A program made the translations under genes and the position numbers. 64,000 nt of DNA from positions 124,001-188,000 of the forward strand of contig NZ_JASCIS010000008.1 in the NCBI RefSeq assembly GCF_029968015.1, read 5' to 3'. Within the stretch, counting starts at the first letter, position 1, and every line of letters starts with the position of its first letter. The notes beneath the pieces are model-generated. The model was given only the letters and a program-made list of their open reading frames with translations. It was not told where the DNA came from and ran no database searches. Source of the stretch: Streptomyces luteolus (GTDB taxonomy: Bacteria > Actinomycetota > Actinomycetes > Streptomycetales > Streptomycetaceae). Positions 18,280-26,200 of the stretch are shown here, piece after piece.

Positions 18280-19488
18280 GTGACTCAATCGGACGTGGCA
18301 GCCGTTTCCGCCGCCCCGCTGCTCGACGATCTGCTGCCCTGGTCGGTCGCTCCGCTGCGGCTCGGCCGCGGCTGGCCGATGGCACCGGACGCGGCGTCAC
18401 TGAAGGCGCGCTGGGCGGCGTTCGTACGGGCGGACGCCGAGAAGCGTCAGGTGCTGCTGCACCCCAGCCGGTCCCGCACCCTGATCACCTCCGTCGCCCA
18501 GCTCCCCGGCCAGAGCAGCGGAACGCGCCCGCTCGCCGACGAGTCCGGGCCGTGCCCCGAGCCCGTGCGGGTGCTGCACGGGCCGTTCGACGAGCAGTGG
18601 CTGCTGCCCGACCACCGGCTGATCGACGCGGCCAGGCCCGAGCTGTGGCGGGTCGCGGACGTCGAGCAGCTGTTCCTCGTCGAGCCCGGGCACGTGCCGG
18701 AGGCCGGTGGGCCCGCGCTGGTCGCCACCGGGCTGCTGCCGGACGGCCGCTCCCCCGCCGGGCGCCCCGGCCGGATCCGCCCGCTCTACCGGCGCCCCGG
18801 CGGCACCGAGCCCAACCTGGCGCCCGGCCTCCTGGACGCACTCGCCGACCGCCTCGGCACGGACGTACGCCCCGAGGACCTGCTCGCCTGGTGCCTGGCC
18901 ACGGCCCGCCGCACCCCGTCCGGCTGCCGGGTCCCGCTCACCGCCGACCCGGACGTGTGGGCGCACGGCGTGGACCTCGGCCACCGCGTCCTGTGGCTGC
19001 ATCTGCGCACCGGCGAGCGCCCCAAACTCCCCGGCGGCCGCCGCCCGTACGTCCGCTCCGCGCTGCCCGCCCGCCCCACCGAGCTGCTCTACGACCGCGA
19101 GGAGGAGGCCCTGCACATCGGCGAGGGCCGGATCTCCCCGGTCCCGGCGGCGGCCTGGGACTTCCACGTGTGCGGGGTACGGGTCCTTCAGCTGTGGTTC
19201 GAGCGGCGCTCGTGGGCCGAGCAGCCGGAGGGCCTGGAGGCGCTGCGGCCGTCGGAGTGGCCGCAGACCTGGACGTCCGAGCTGCTCGAACTGATCACGG
19301 TCCTGTCCCTTCTCGCCGAAGTCCGCCCACGTCAGGAGGAGTTGGCGCGCGCGGCGGCCGAGGCGCCGATCGGCGCGGAGGCGTTGCGTACGGCGGGGGT
19401 ACTTCCCGTGCCGGACACGGCCCGCCGACCCGCCTCGGTCCTGGACCACCAGGAGGAGGGTCCGGGCGGGCAGTTCGCGCTGCTGTGA
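18280..19488 (+). CDS. Stand-alone type ISP restriction-modification specificity domain protein
   Basis: Protein of 402 residues resembling the C-terminal specificity (target recognition) part of single-chain type ISP enzymes such as LlaBIII. Family-like stretches are GPFDEQWLLPDHRLIDAARPELWRVADVEQ, DLLAWCLAT and HGVDLGHRVLWLHLRTGE. No helicase, nuclease or N6-adenine methylase motifs (NPPY, DEAD) occur in it or beside it. The GTG start is 20 bp after the GntR stop, so it is probably co-transcribed with that gene. If the assignment is right, it binds DNA or has been reused; no catalytic role is visible. Confidence in the family is moderate. Confidence 0.6.
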   Translation: MTQSDVAAVSAAPLLDDLLPWSVAPLRLGRGWPMAPDAASLKARWAAFVRADAEKRQVLLHPSRSRTLITSVAQLPGQSSGTRPLADESGPCPEPVRVLHGPFDEQWLLPDHRLIDAARPELWRVADVEQLFLVEPGHVPEAGGPALVATGLLPDGRSPAGRPGRIRPLYRRPGGTEPNLAPGLLDALADRLGTDVRPEDLLAWCLATARRTPSGCRVPLTADPDVWAHGVDLGHRVLWLHLRTGERPKLPGGRRPYVRSALPARPTELLYDREEEALHIGEGRISPVPAAAWDFHVCGVRVLQLWFERRSWAEQPEGLEALRPSEWPQTWTSELLELITVLSLLAEVRPRQEELARAAAEAPIGAEALRTAGVLPVPDTARRPASVLDHQEEGPGGQFALL

Positions 19489-19501
19489 AATTGAGCCTCT
19501 C

Positions 19502-19537
19502 TGGGGGCACCTCCCAGCGGTAGCTGGGGGAGATTGA
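19502..19537. repeat. 36-bp dispersed repeat, right member of an inverted pair
   Basis: Perfect reverse complement of 15971-16006. It contains the hairpin CTCCCAGC-GGTA-GCTGGGGGAG (19511-19532) and continues into the dispersed GC-rich element up to about 19604 (GGGGGCTGGCCCCC, then TTCGGGAAGGGGCGGGG). Located just after the ISP-like gene, it may also act as a terminator between convergent genes. Confidence 0.85.
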
Positions 19538-19611
19538 GGAGCGGGGGTCCGGGGGCTGGCCCCCGAAGCTCCGCAGGATTTCGGGAAGGGGCGGGGTGGG
19601 GAAGAAGCCCC

Positions 19612-20394
19612 CTAGGCCACCTCACGATGCAGCCACCCCCGCGCCACCAATTCCAGCACCGCCGCCACCGCAACCCCCTGCACCGCCATCAGCGCGACGA
19701 GCACGAAGAGCTGGACCGCGCCGGCCTGTACCGGTGACGCCCCGCCGAGGAGCATGCCGACGAACGCGCCGGGCAGCGTGACCAGGCCGACCGTGCGGGT
19801 CTGGTCGAGGCCGGGGATCAGCGCGTCCGACGCGGCCGGGCGGGCGACCAGGAAGCGGGCCTCGGGGTCGCTCAGGCCGAGGGCCATGGCCGCCTCCACC
19901 TCGCCCTTGCGGGCGTCGAGTTCGTCCAGGGCGCAGCGGCCGCCGAGCACGGTGGCGGTGAGCGCGCCGCCGATGAGGATGCCGGTGACGGGGATCAGCG
20001 CGATGCCCTTGAGCGGCACGAGCCCGGTGAGCAGCAGCGCCAGGACCACGGGGACGACGCCCGCCCCGATGGGCACGGCCGCCCACCACCAGCTGCCGTC
20101 GGCGGTGATCCGGCGTCCGGCGGTGCGGGTGGCCACCGCGTACATCAGGACGAGGAAGCCGAGCAGCAGCGGTACGGAGCGGACCACCCAGCCGATCAGC
20201 AGGGAGACCACGGCGAGCTGGACGGCGGCGCGCAGCCCGGCGACGACGATCTCGCGGGCGCGCCCCCGGTCCTCGGCGGGGCTCAGCCTGGCGAACGCGG
20301 CGACGCAGGCGGCCACCGCGAGCAGCACGGCGAGGACCGCGCCGAGAGTCAGGTTGACCGGGAGCAGGGTGGTGGAGGCGGCATACGCGGGCAC
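19612..20394 (-). CDS. FetB/UPF0014 family ABC permease without a neighbouring ATPase
   Basis: Membrane permease of 260 residues with about seven helices. The UPF0014 signature is clear: VVAGLRAAVQLAVVSLLIGWV, LKGIALIPVTGILIGGALTATVLGGRCALDEL, and LVTLPGAFVGMLLGGASPVQAGAVQLFVLVALMA. In E. coli the FetAB pair exports iron. The expected ATPase (FetA) is not next to it here: flanks are a convergent ISP-like gene and an M20 hydrolase. The GTG start at 20394 is preceded by the tail of a dispersed repeat. It presumably teams with an ATPase encoded elsewhere. Confidence 0.88.
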   Translation of the reverse strand: MPAYAASTTLLPVNLTLGAVLAVLLAVAACVAAFARLSPAEDRGRAREIVVAGLRAAVQLAVVSLLIGWVVRSVPLLLGFLVLMYAVATRTAGRRITADGSWWWAAVPIGAGVVPVVLALLLTGLVPLKGIALIPVTGILIGGALTATVLGGRCALDELDARKGEVEAAMALGLSDPEARFLVARPAASDALIPGLDQTRTVGLVTLPGAFVGMLLGGASPVQAGAVQLFVLVALMAVQGVAVAAVLELVARGWLHREVA

Positions 20395-20445
20395 GCGGCA
20401 ACCCTATGCTCCCCGACCCGCCCCGCCCCTTCCCGAAAGCCTGGC

Positions 20446-22221
20446 CTACTTCTGCGGCGCCAACTCCGGCCCCAGGGAGGAGAACTGTTCCTGCGAGACC
20501 ACTCGCCCGGGCGGCCACGTGATGTTGCTCGGGGGCCACTTCTGGCCGGTCCGCTTGAGGAACCACGCCGGCGGCTCGTACATCGGCGGCTCGTACCCTT
20601 CCGGGAGCGCCGTCTTCCACTCCACCCCCTTCGTCCGCTCGGCGAACTCCTCCTTGACCGCCTTCAGCCGCTCCGGCTGAGTGAGCAGGTCGACCGCCGT
20701 CGCCGCCAGGTACGAAGCCGCGGCGAGCACCGCCGCCCGGCCGGGCGCCGCCGCCGCGCAGGCCGCCGTGGACCAGGTGTGCATCTTGGTTCCGATGGGC
20801 GCGAGGGCCGCGCCCAAGGACACGGTCGGCACGTTCCAGCTGATGTCGGCGACATCCGTGGAACCGCCGCCCATGAAGACCGGGTTGGGCGGGCTGAGCT
20901 CGCCGATCTCGGTGTGCAGGCCCTTCTCGGGCAGGCCGAGGGACTTCTGCAGTTCCTTCGCCAACTCCTGCGCCTCGCCGGAGAACTCGGGCGGACCGAT
21001 CTGCCGCATGTTGTCGTGCAGGAGCTCGGCGAAGGACCGGGACGGCAGCTGGTTCCAGCAGGCCGCGGTGATGCGGTGGCGCACCTTGGTCTGCGAGGCC
21101 TTCGCCGCCGCCTCGGCCACGGCGATCACCTTGTCGAGCAGCACCTGCACACGCGCGGGGCTGCCCTCGCGTACGTAGTACGAGATCTCGGCGATCTCCG
21201 GGGTGACGTTCGGGATGTCGCCGCCGTTGTTGATCACCCAGTGGAGCCGGCCGCTGGGTGCCAGATTCTCCTCGCGCAGGAACTCCGACATCGTCGCCAT
21301 CATCACGGCGGCGTCGAGGGCCGACTTGTTGCCGAGCGGGGTGCCGCCGTGCCCGGCGACGCCGAGGAAGGTGAACGTCACGGCGGTCATCGCGGTGGTG
21401 CTGCCCCAGCCGGTGGCGTTGGCGGTCGAGGGGTGCCAGTCGAGGAACGCGTCGAGTCCGTCGTACACACCCTTCGAGACCGCGTACGTCTTGCCGACCA
21501 GGGTCTCCTCCGCCGTGGAGCCGAAGAACTTCACGGTCACGGGCATGTCGTGCTTCTTCGCGGCCCGTGCCACGGCGGCGGCCGCCGCTGCCGCCGCTGT
21601 GCCGAGCGCGCTGTGCCCGCAGCCGTGGCCGGGGCCGTACGTGGGGGCGTACGGGTCGTGCACGTACTCCAGGGGGTCGTGGTGGCCGACGCCCTTCTTC
21701 TGGGAGAGGCCGGGCAGCGCGTCGTACTCGCCGCTGAAGCCGATGGCCGGTCCGCCCGAGCCGTGCCGGTACGTCGCGGTGAAGGCGGTGGGGAATCCGG
21801 CGGTGCCGAACTCGACCTGGAATCCGGCCTTCTTGAGGAAGTCGGCCTGGGCGAGCGACGACTTCCACTCCCGCAGGGAGAGCTCGGCCAGCTCCCATAT
21901 CTCTTCGTTGAGGCCGGTGATCCGGTCCGCGTGGGAGGCGATCCAGCCGAGCGCGGTCCGCTTGGCGGCGCTGTCCTCGGCGAGCCCTTCGGGTGCCTTG
22001 TACGGGCCGTCCGTATCGGCGGATTCGGAGGCGGCGGCCATCGCGGGGTCGGCGTCGGCGCTCATCGCGGCGGCCGTGACGCCCGCGGCGCCGAGGAGCT
22101 GCACCACGCGCCGGCGGCTGAGCGCGGGGTGTCCGGCGGTGGCGGTCTCGTGGTCGTGCTCGTGCTGATCGTGCAGGTCACACACGCGGGCCTCCGGGGG
22201 TGAGGGCGGTGGCGAGGACAT
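20446..22221 (-). CDS. Tat-exported M20 family amidohydrolase (AbgB-like)
   Basis: Metallopeptidase-like hydrolase of 591 residues. A twin-arginine signal (SRRRVVQLLGAAGVTAAAM, about residues 36-60) follows a His/Asp-rich lead (DLHDQHEHDHET). The catalytic domain has the M20 zinc motif GPGHGCGHSALG and the AEET acid pair (GSTAEETLVGK), with the dimerisation insert around GVAGHGGTPLGNKSALDA. It resembles p-aminobenzoyl-glutamate hydrolase subunit B, which cleaves an amide to release an aromatic amine or amino acid. ATG at 22221 is the first before the Tat signal. Divergent from a CoA-transferase gene. The natural amide substrate is unknown; extracellular action is predicted. Confidence 0.88.
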   Translation of the reverse strand: MSSPPPSPPEARVCDLHDQHEHDHETATAGHPALSRRRVVQLLGAAGVTAAAMSADADPAMAAASESADTDGPYKAPEGLAEDSAAKRTALGWIASHADRITGLNEEIWELAELSLREWKSSLAQADFLKKAGFQVEFGTAGFPTAFTATYRHGSGGPAIGFSGEYDALPGLSQKKGVGHHDPLEYVHDPYAPTYGPGHGCGHSALGTAAAAAAAAVARAAKKHDMPVTVKFFGSTAEETLVGKTYAVSKGVYDGLDAFLDWHPSTANATGWGSTTAMTAVTFTFLGVAGHGGTPLGNKSALDAAVMMATMSEFLREENLAPSGRLHWVINNGGDIPNVTPEIAEISYYVREGSPARVQVLLDKVIAVAEAAAKASQTKVRHRITAACWNQLPSRSFAELLHDNMRQIGPPEFSGEAQELAKELQKSLGLPEKGLHTEIGELSPPNPVFMGGGSTDVADISWNVPTVSLGAALAPIGTKMHTWSTAACAAAAPGRAAVLAAASYLAATAVDLLTQPERLKAVKEEFAERTKGVEWKTALPEGYEPPMYEPPAWFLKRTGQKWPPSNITWPPGRVVSQEQFSSLGPELAPQK

Positions 22222-22379
22222 CGGCGAATCGCGGCATACGGGGACAACAGCGCACGGGCACACCGCAGTTCGGTGTACCTGCCATGCGCTTGCGGTGATC
22301 AGCACCTTGGACCGTGATCGTTGCCACGTCAACATCCGGGGGTGACAAAGCCATTACGCGGGGTTCAGGATCAAGAACC

Positions 22380-23603
22380 ATGCAGAACTCTCCGCGTCCC
22401 CCTCAGCCGCAGCAGCAGCCGCTGCCCCTGGACGGCATCACGGTCGTCGCCGTCGAGCAGGCCGTCTCGGCACCGTTCGCCACGCGTCAACTGGCCGATC
22501 TGGGCGCCCGGGTGATCAAGGTCGAGCGGCCGGACGGCGGCGACTTCGCCCGCGGCTACGACACGGCGGCGGCCGGTCTGGCCTCGCACTTCGTGTGGGC
22601 GAACCGCGGCAAGGAGTCCCTGGCGGTCGACCTGAAGGATCCACGGGGCCTCGCGGCCGTACGGGCACTGATCGCGGACGCGGACGTCTTCGTGCAGAAC
22701 CTGGCGCAGGGTGCGGCGGCCCGCCTGGGCCTGGACGCGGCGTCGCTGTGCGCGGAGCATCCGCGGCTTGTGGCGGTGGACATCTCGGGGTACGGGGCGG
22801 GCGGCCCGTATGCGGACAAGCGGGCGTACGACATGCTCGTGCAGTGCGAGGCGGGCCTGGTGTCGGTCACGGGGACGCCGGAGCAGCCGGTGAAGGCGGG
22901 CATCCCGGCGGCCGACATCGCGGCGGCGATGTACGCGTTCTCGGGGGTGCTCGCGGCGCTGCTCAGGCGGTCGACGACAGGGCTCGGCGGCCCGGTGGAG
23001 GTCTCCATGCTGGAGGCCCTCGCGGAGTGGATGGGCCATCCGCTGCATCACGCGATGCACGGCGGCGAGCCACCGGTCCGCACGGGCCTGGCGCACGCGG
23101 TGATCGCCCCGTACGACGCCTACGGGACGGCGGACGGGGCGCGTGTGCTGCTCTCCGTGCAGAACGACCGGGAGTGGCGGCGCCTGGCCGAACTGGTCCT
23201 GGAGCGGCCGGAGTTGGCGGACGATCCGGCGTACGCGACGAACGCGGCGCGGACGGCGCACCGGGCGGCGACGGACGAGCTGGTGGCGAAGGCCCTGGTG
23301 CGGCTCGACGCGGACACCGCGCTGGCGCGTCTGGAGAAGGCAGGGATCGCGTGCGCGCGGCTGCGGGACGTCACGGAGGTGGCGGAGCATCCGCAGCTGG
23401 CGGCGCGGGGGCGGTGGCGCGAAGTGGGGTCACCGGTGGGGCCGTTGCGGGCGCTGCTGCCGCCGGTGACGCTGCCGGGCGGGGCGGAACCGGTGATGGG
23501 AGCGGTGCCCGCGCTCGGCGAGCACACCGGGGCGCTGCTGCGTGCCGTGGGGATGTCGGACGCCGAGATCGCAGCGTTGCGCCGGGACGGTGTGGTCGCC
23601 TGA
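22380..23603 (+). CDS. CaiB/BaiF family (class III) CoA-transferase
   Basis: Cytoplasmic enzyme of 407 residues that transfers CoA between acyl-CoA and an acid. The fold's N-terminal Rossmann part (ITVVAVEQAVSAPFATRQLADLGARVIKVERPDGGDFARGYD) and the catalytic-aspartate region (DKRAYDMLVQCEAGLVSVTGTPEQPVKAGIPAADIAAAMYA) are present. ATG at 22380 (MQNSPRPPQ) is chosen, though its ribosome site is weak (GGTTCAGGATC). It is divergent from the exported amidohydrolase, with 158 bp between. A mesaconyl/citramalate-type or short-chain dicarboxylate CoA donor is possible but not decidable. Confidence 0.92.
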   Translation: MQNSPRPPQPQQQPLPLDGITVVAVEQAVSAPFATRQLADLGARVIKVERPDGGDFARGYDTAAAGLASHFVWANRGKESLAVDLKDPRGLAAVRALIADADVFVQNLAQGAAARLGLDAASLCAEHPRLVAVDISGYGAGGPYADKRAYDMLVQCEAGLVSVTGTPEQPVKAGIPAADIAAAMYAFSGVLAALLRRSTTGLGGPVEVSMLEALAEWMGHPLHHAMHGGEPPVRTGLAHAVIAPYDAYGTADGARVLLSVQNDREWRRLAELVLERPELADDPAYATNAARTAHRAATDELVAKALVRLDADTALARLEKAGIACARLRDVTEVAEHPQLAARGRWREVGSPVGPLRALLPPVTLPGGAEPVMGAVPALGEHTGALLRAVGMSDAEIAALRRDGVVA

Positions 23604-23771
23604 GCGTGGCGGGCTGTGCGTGGCGGGCCTGTGCGTGTGACGGGCCGGGGTGTGGCCCGCGGGCTGCGGGCTCACACTGTCGTGCTCTGCTCTGTCGTGC
23701 TCTGCTCTGTCCTGCTCGCTTCGTACGGTGGCCGGGTGGCCGCCGCAGACGGCTCAGTGGCCGCAGACGGC

Positions 23772-24041
23772 TCAGTGGCCGCCGAAGAGCGAGCGGGTCA
23801 GCCGCCGGAGCGGCGCGAAGAGAGAGACCTTGCGCACACGGGCCACACGGCTCGTGCGCTCGTGCGCCACATCACGCGTCGTGAGCTCGCGCATCAGCGA
23901 CGTCGCGTCCGCCGACTCCCGCCGCGGGACGGCGGGGCCGCCCAGCACCGACAGATGGCGGTCGAGACGAGAGCTGGTCGCACTGCTCCCGCAGGTGATC
24001 GCAGGGATTCGCGCCCTGCTGCGCACTGTTATCTGTTCCAT
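23772..24041 (-). CDS. Small hypothetical protein (89 aa)
   Basis: Begins MEQITVRSRARIPAITCG with a good ribosome site (GGGGAGTGAC-ATG), which is why 24041 is preferred over an upstream frame start. The middle SRLDRHLSVLGGPAVPRRESADATSLMRELTTRD is likely helical, and the C-terminus is strongly basic (RTSRVARVRKVSLFAPLRRLTRSLFG). The codon pattern fits Streptomyces coding sequence. No domain is recognised. The amphipathic basic tail suggests membrane-surface or nucleic-acid contact, by inference only. It is convergent with the CoA-transferase gene. Confidence 0.7.
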   Translation of the reverse strand: MEQITVRSRARIPAITCGSSATSSRLDRHLSVLGGPAVPRRESADATSLMRELTTRDVAHERTSRVARVRKVSLFAPLRRLTRSLFGGH

Positions 24042-24537
24042 GTCACTCCCCACCCGTACGAGGGCACCCGGCCCGGGCAGGTTAACCCTATCGCCCCACA
24101 CTGACACCCGTGTATCCCGGTCGCAGGATTCACTTCCACCTTAAGGATGTTGACGCTCACTCTCTGAATACGCCTGATTCCAGGGCGAGTTGGACAAGTT
24201 GGGCGCGGCCGACTCGTGGTGACCGACCGTCACCTCGGGGGCGGCCGAGGGCCTGTTCGCCCATGCCTCCAGATGGCGGAACGCGGCATGTCCCGACGGC
24301 CCTGTGTGGACGGTAACGCGACGCGAGCCCTTGCAGTCTGTGATGATCACCACTTTCCGGCGTGGCGATGTTTACGAGGGCGGATCGCGGGGCCGAACTG
24401 CTACCCCGCGCGCATCAGCGGTCACCCTCCGCGTCAAGTTCCTTGTGCGGGAGGAGAGTTGACCTGTCGTCGAACGGCACGGCGAACGGGCAGGAGCCCC
24501 GGTCGTACGGGAGCTCCTGCCCGCGGTCCTGCACTGC
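24042..24537. other. 496-bp intergenic region
   Basis: No convincing gene. It is less GC-rich than its surroundings, especially 24110-24370. The left part should contain the promoter of the leftward 89-aa gene, with a TTGACG hexamer at about 24148. A 70-codon leftward frame (24141-24353) has no ribosome site and poor codon bias. The right end holds the terminator of the SGNH hydrolase gene. Confidence 0.5.
24488..24522 (-). terminator. Hairpin after the SGNH hydrolase gene
   Basis: GGGCAGGAGC and GCTCCTGCCC are perfect 10-bp arms around a 15-nt loop, 16 bp past the stop codon. Confidence 0.75.
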
Positions 24538-25347
24538 TCACACGGTGCCGCTGAAGCTGGGCAGGTATCCGCCCGACTGACCGGCGGCGGTGGGGTGGTA
24601 GGACTCGCCGATGTTGCCCCAGTTGACGCTGTGCAACCAGGAGTCGCCGGAGCAGATCTCGTGACCGGTGAAGGCCGGGACCACGTCGCCGAAGGCGAAG
24701 CCGTGGTCGGCGGCCCGCTTGGCGGTGGCGGCGTTGAGGTGGTCGGCGGCGCCGTTGATGGCGGCGCGCTCGTTCTCGGTGAGCCCCGCGACGCAGCCGC
24801 CGTTCAGCTTGTAGAAGCGGGGGTAACCGAGCACGGCCACCTGCGCGTTGGGGGCCTTGCCGCGGATCGCGCTGTACGCCTTGTCGAGGTTGCCGGGAAG
24901 CGTCGTGTCGACGTATCGCTTCGCCTCGTTGACGCGGGCGATGCAGTTGCTCTCGGACTGCAGGACGCAGGTGGTCATGACGTCTGCGAAGCCCGCGTCG
25001 TTGCCGCCGATGGTGAGGGAGACGAGCGTGGTGCCGGAGTTGAGGGGGCCCAGCTGGTTGTTGATCAGATCGCCGGTGCGGGCGCCGGAGCAGGCGGTGA
25101 AGGAGAAGGACGACGGGGAGTGGGAGTTGGCCCACAGGACGGGGTACGCCCGGGTGCTGCGCTTGCAGTCACCGCTCCCGCTGTCGTAGCTGCCGGCGCC
25201 GAGGCCCGAGGAGTAGGAGTCGCCGAGCGCCACATAGGCCTCGGCCGCCGCGCCCTCGGTGGCCCCTGCCGTGCCCGCTCCGGTGAGAGCTAAGCCTGTG
25301 GCAAGGAGAAGTGACGAGGCGTAAGCCGTGATTCGGGACAGTCTCAT
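24538..25347 (-). CDS. Secreted SGNH/GDSL hydrolase (lipase/esterase)
   Basis: Extracellular esterase of 269 residues. The signal peptide is MRLSRITAYASSLLLATGLALTGAGTAGA. The block-I nucleophile is in YVALGDSYSSGLGAG, block III is SLTIGGNDAGF, and the catalytic Asp/His pair falls in the C-terminal EICSGDSWLHSVNWGNIGESYHPTAAG. Six cysteines would form the disulfides typical of the Streptomyces rimosus/SCO1725 lipase group. The start follows GGGAGGTTCC. It acts on short- to medium-chain esters or lipids outside the cell. Single-gene unit with its own terminator. Confidence 0.95.
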   Translation of the reverse strand: MRLSRITAYASSLLLATGLALTGAGTAGATEGAAAEAYVALGDSYSSGLGAGSYDSGSGDCKRSTRAYPVLWANSHSPSSFSFTACSGARTGDLINNQLGPLNSGTTLVSLTIGGNDAGFADVMTTCVLQSESNCIARVNEAKRYVDTTLPGNLDKAYSAIRGKAPNAQVAVLGYPRFYKLNGGCVAGLTENERAAINGAADHLNAATAKRAADHGFAFGDVVPAFTGHEICSGDSWLHSVNWGNIGESYHPTAAGQSGGYLPSFSGTV

Positions 25348-25562
25348 GGAACCTCCCTTTAGCAGGATCTCTGCCTAAGCCGTGGTAGCACGCGGCCGGT
25401 GACGCCGGGAGTGTCCATGCCAAGAAGGTTCGGTGTGGGGACCTTCACGCGGAACAGGTTTGACCTGGGAACGGCCCCTTCACAGGACAACTCCCTTGCT
25501 GGGAGCGGGAGATGAGAACGGCTCAGTTACCAGGGAGTTCGGTGGGGCTCAGCGGTCCCGGA

Positions 25563-26069
25563 GGGCGCCTTCGCTTCCGCCCCGCTTCCGGACGCGGCAC
25601 GCGCACCAGAGGCCCCGCCCACCTCGTAGCAATCGGCGTCCCGGTTGCGGTGCTTGGGCCGGATCGCCCCGAGCTGGAGCGCGAGCAGGAACGGCGAATC
25701 CGTGACCGCCGCCGGGCCAGTGCGGTGCGAGGGTGCCCCAGAGCGGCGCCGACCAGAAGAAGGTGCCCGTCGCGGAGGCGGTCAGGGCGAGCACGATGAG
25801 CGTGATGGCGGGCCAGGCGCGGGAGCCGGTTCGGCCGCGGGAGCCGGTTCGGCCGCGGGAGCCGGTTCGGCCGAGGGAGCCCCCGCCTCCTCGGGAGCCG
25901 CCGACTCGTCGCAGGCCGCCGCGCTCCCCGGCGCCTCGCTCACGTCGTAGCCGGGGTGCGCGCGGTGCCACCGCCAACGCCGAAGGTGCCGCCCTGCGCC
26001 GTTTCGGCCGCGCTGAACCCGGCACGTCAACTCCCCCGCCCCGCACGGATCTGCCGGTCCGGCCGCCAC
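25563..26069 (-). pseudogene. Possible frameshifted membrane-protein gene
   Basis: Read leftwards, one frame gives YDVSEAPGSAAACDESAAPEEAG followed by three EPAPAA linker repeats (18 bp each), then stops at 25782. A second frame at the same place continues with a convincing transmembrane helix, WPAITLIVLALTASATGTFF, then WSAPLWGTLAPHW and a Pro/Ala-rich tail. Joining the two gives a plausible acidic-linker-TM protein, so a one-base shift near the repeat is likely. No ribosome site for the first frame is obvious. The frameshift could be natural or a sequencing error in the repeat. Confidence 0.35.
25821..25874 (-). repeat. Three 18-bp tandem repeats
   Basis: Three copies of GGGAGCCGGTTCGGCCGC (last base differs in copy 3). 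In one leftward frame they code EPAPAA units. They lie at the point where the presumed coding frame breaks. Confidence 0.85.
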
Positions 26070-26200
26070 GGCTCGGCGCGCCGGGCCGCCTCATTGCACC
26101 ACGCCGCCCGGCACGGCCCGGAACCACGTCGCCCGGCCCGCCCCGCAGCACGGCCGGGCCTTGAGGAAATGCGGTGCGGGACCGGCGGGTGTGCCGGATC

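Larger units (their letters stand above)
25348..26200. other. Gene-poor 853-bp region with a possible gene remnant
   Basis: The first 180 bp hold the promoter region of the SGNH gene. From about 25560 to 26070 the leftward strand looks coding but changes frame (see the pseudogene entry). From 26070 to 26200 the sequence is an extremely GC-rich stretch (CCGCCCCGCACGG-like) preceding the AAA ATPase gene, without a clear promoter motif. Confidence 0.5.

Noticed and set aside
15971..19537. Transposon bounded by the 36-bp inverted repeats
   Set aside because: There is no transposase or target-site duplication, and the repeat belongs to a dispersed family with partial copies in the same window. 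Only a possible inversion pair was kept.
24141..24353. 70-codon leftward ORF in the 24-kb gap
   Set aside because: Poor codon bias, no ribosome site and no recognisable features.
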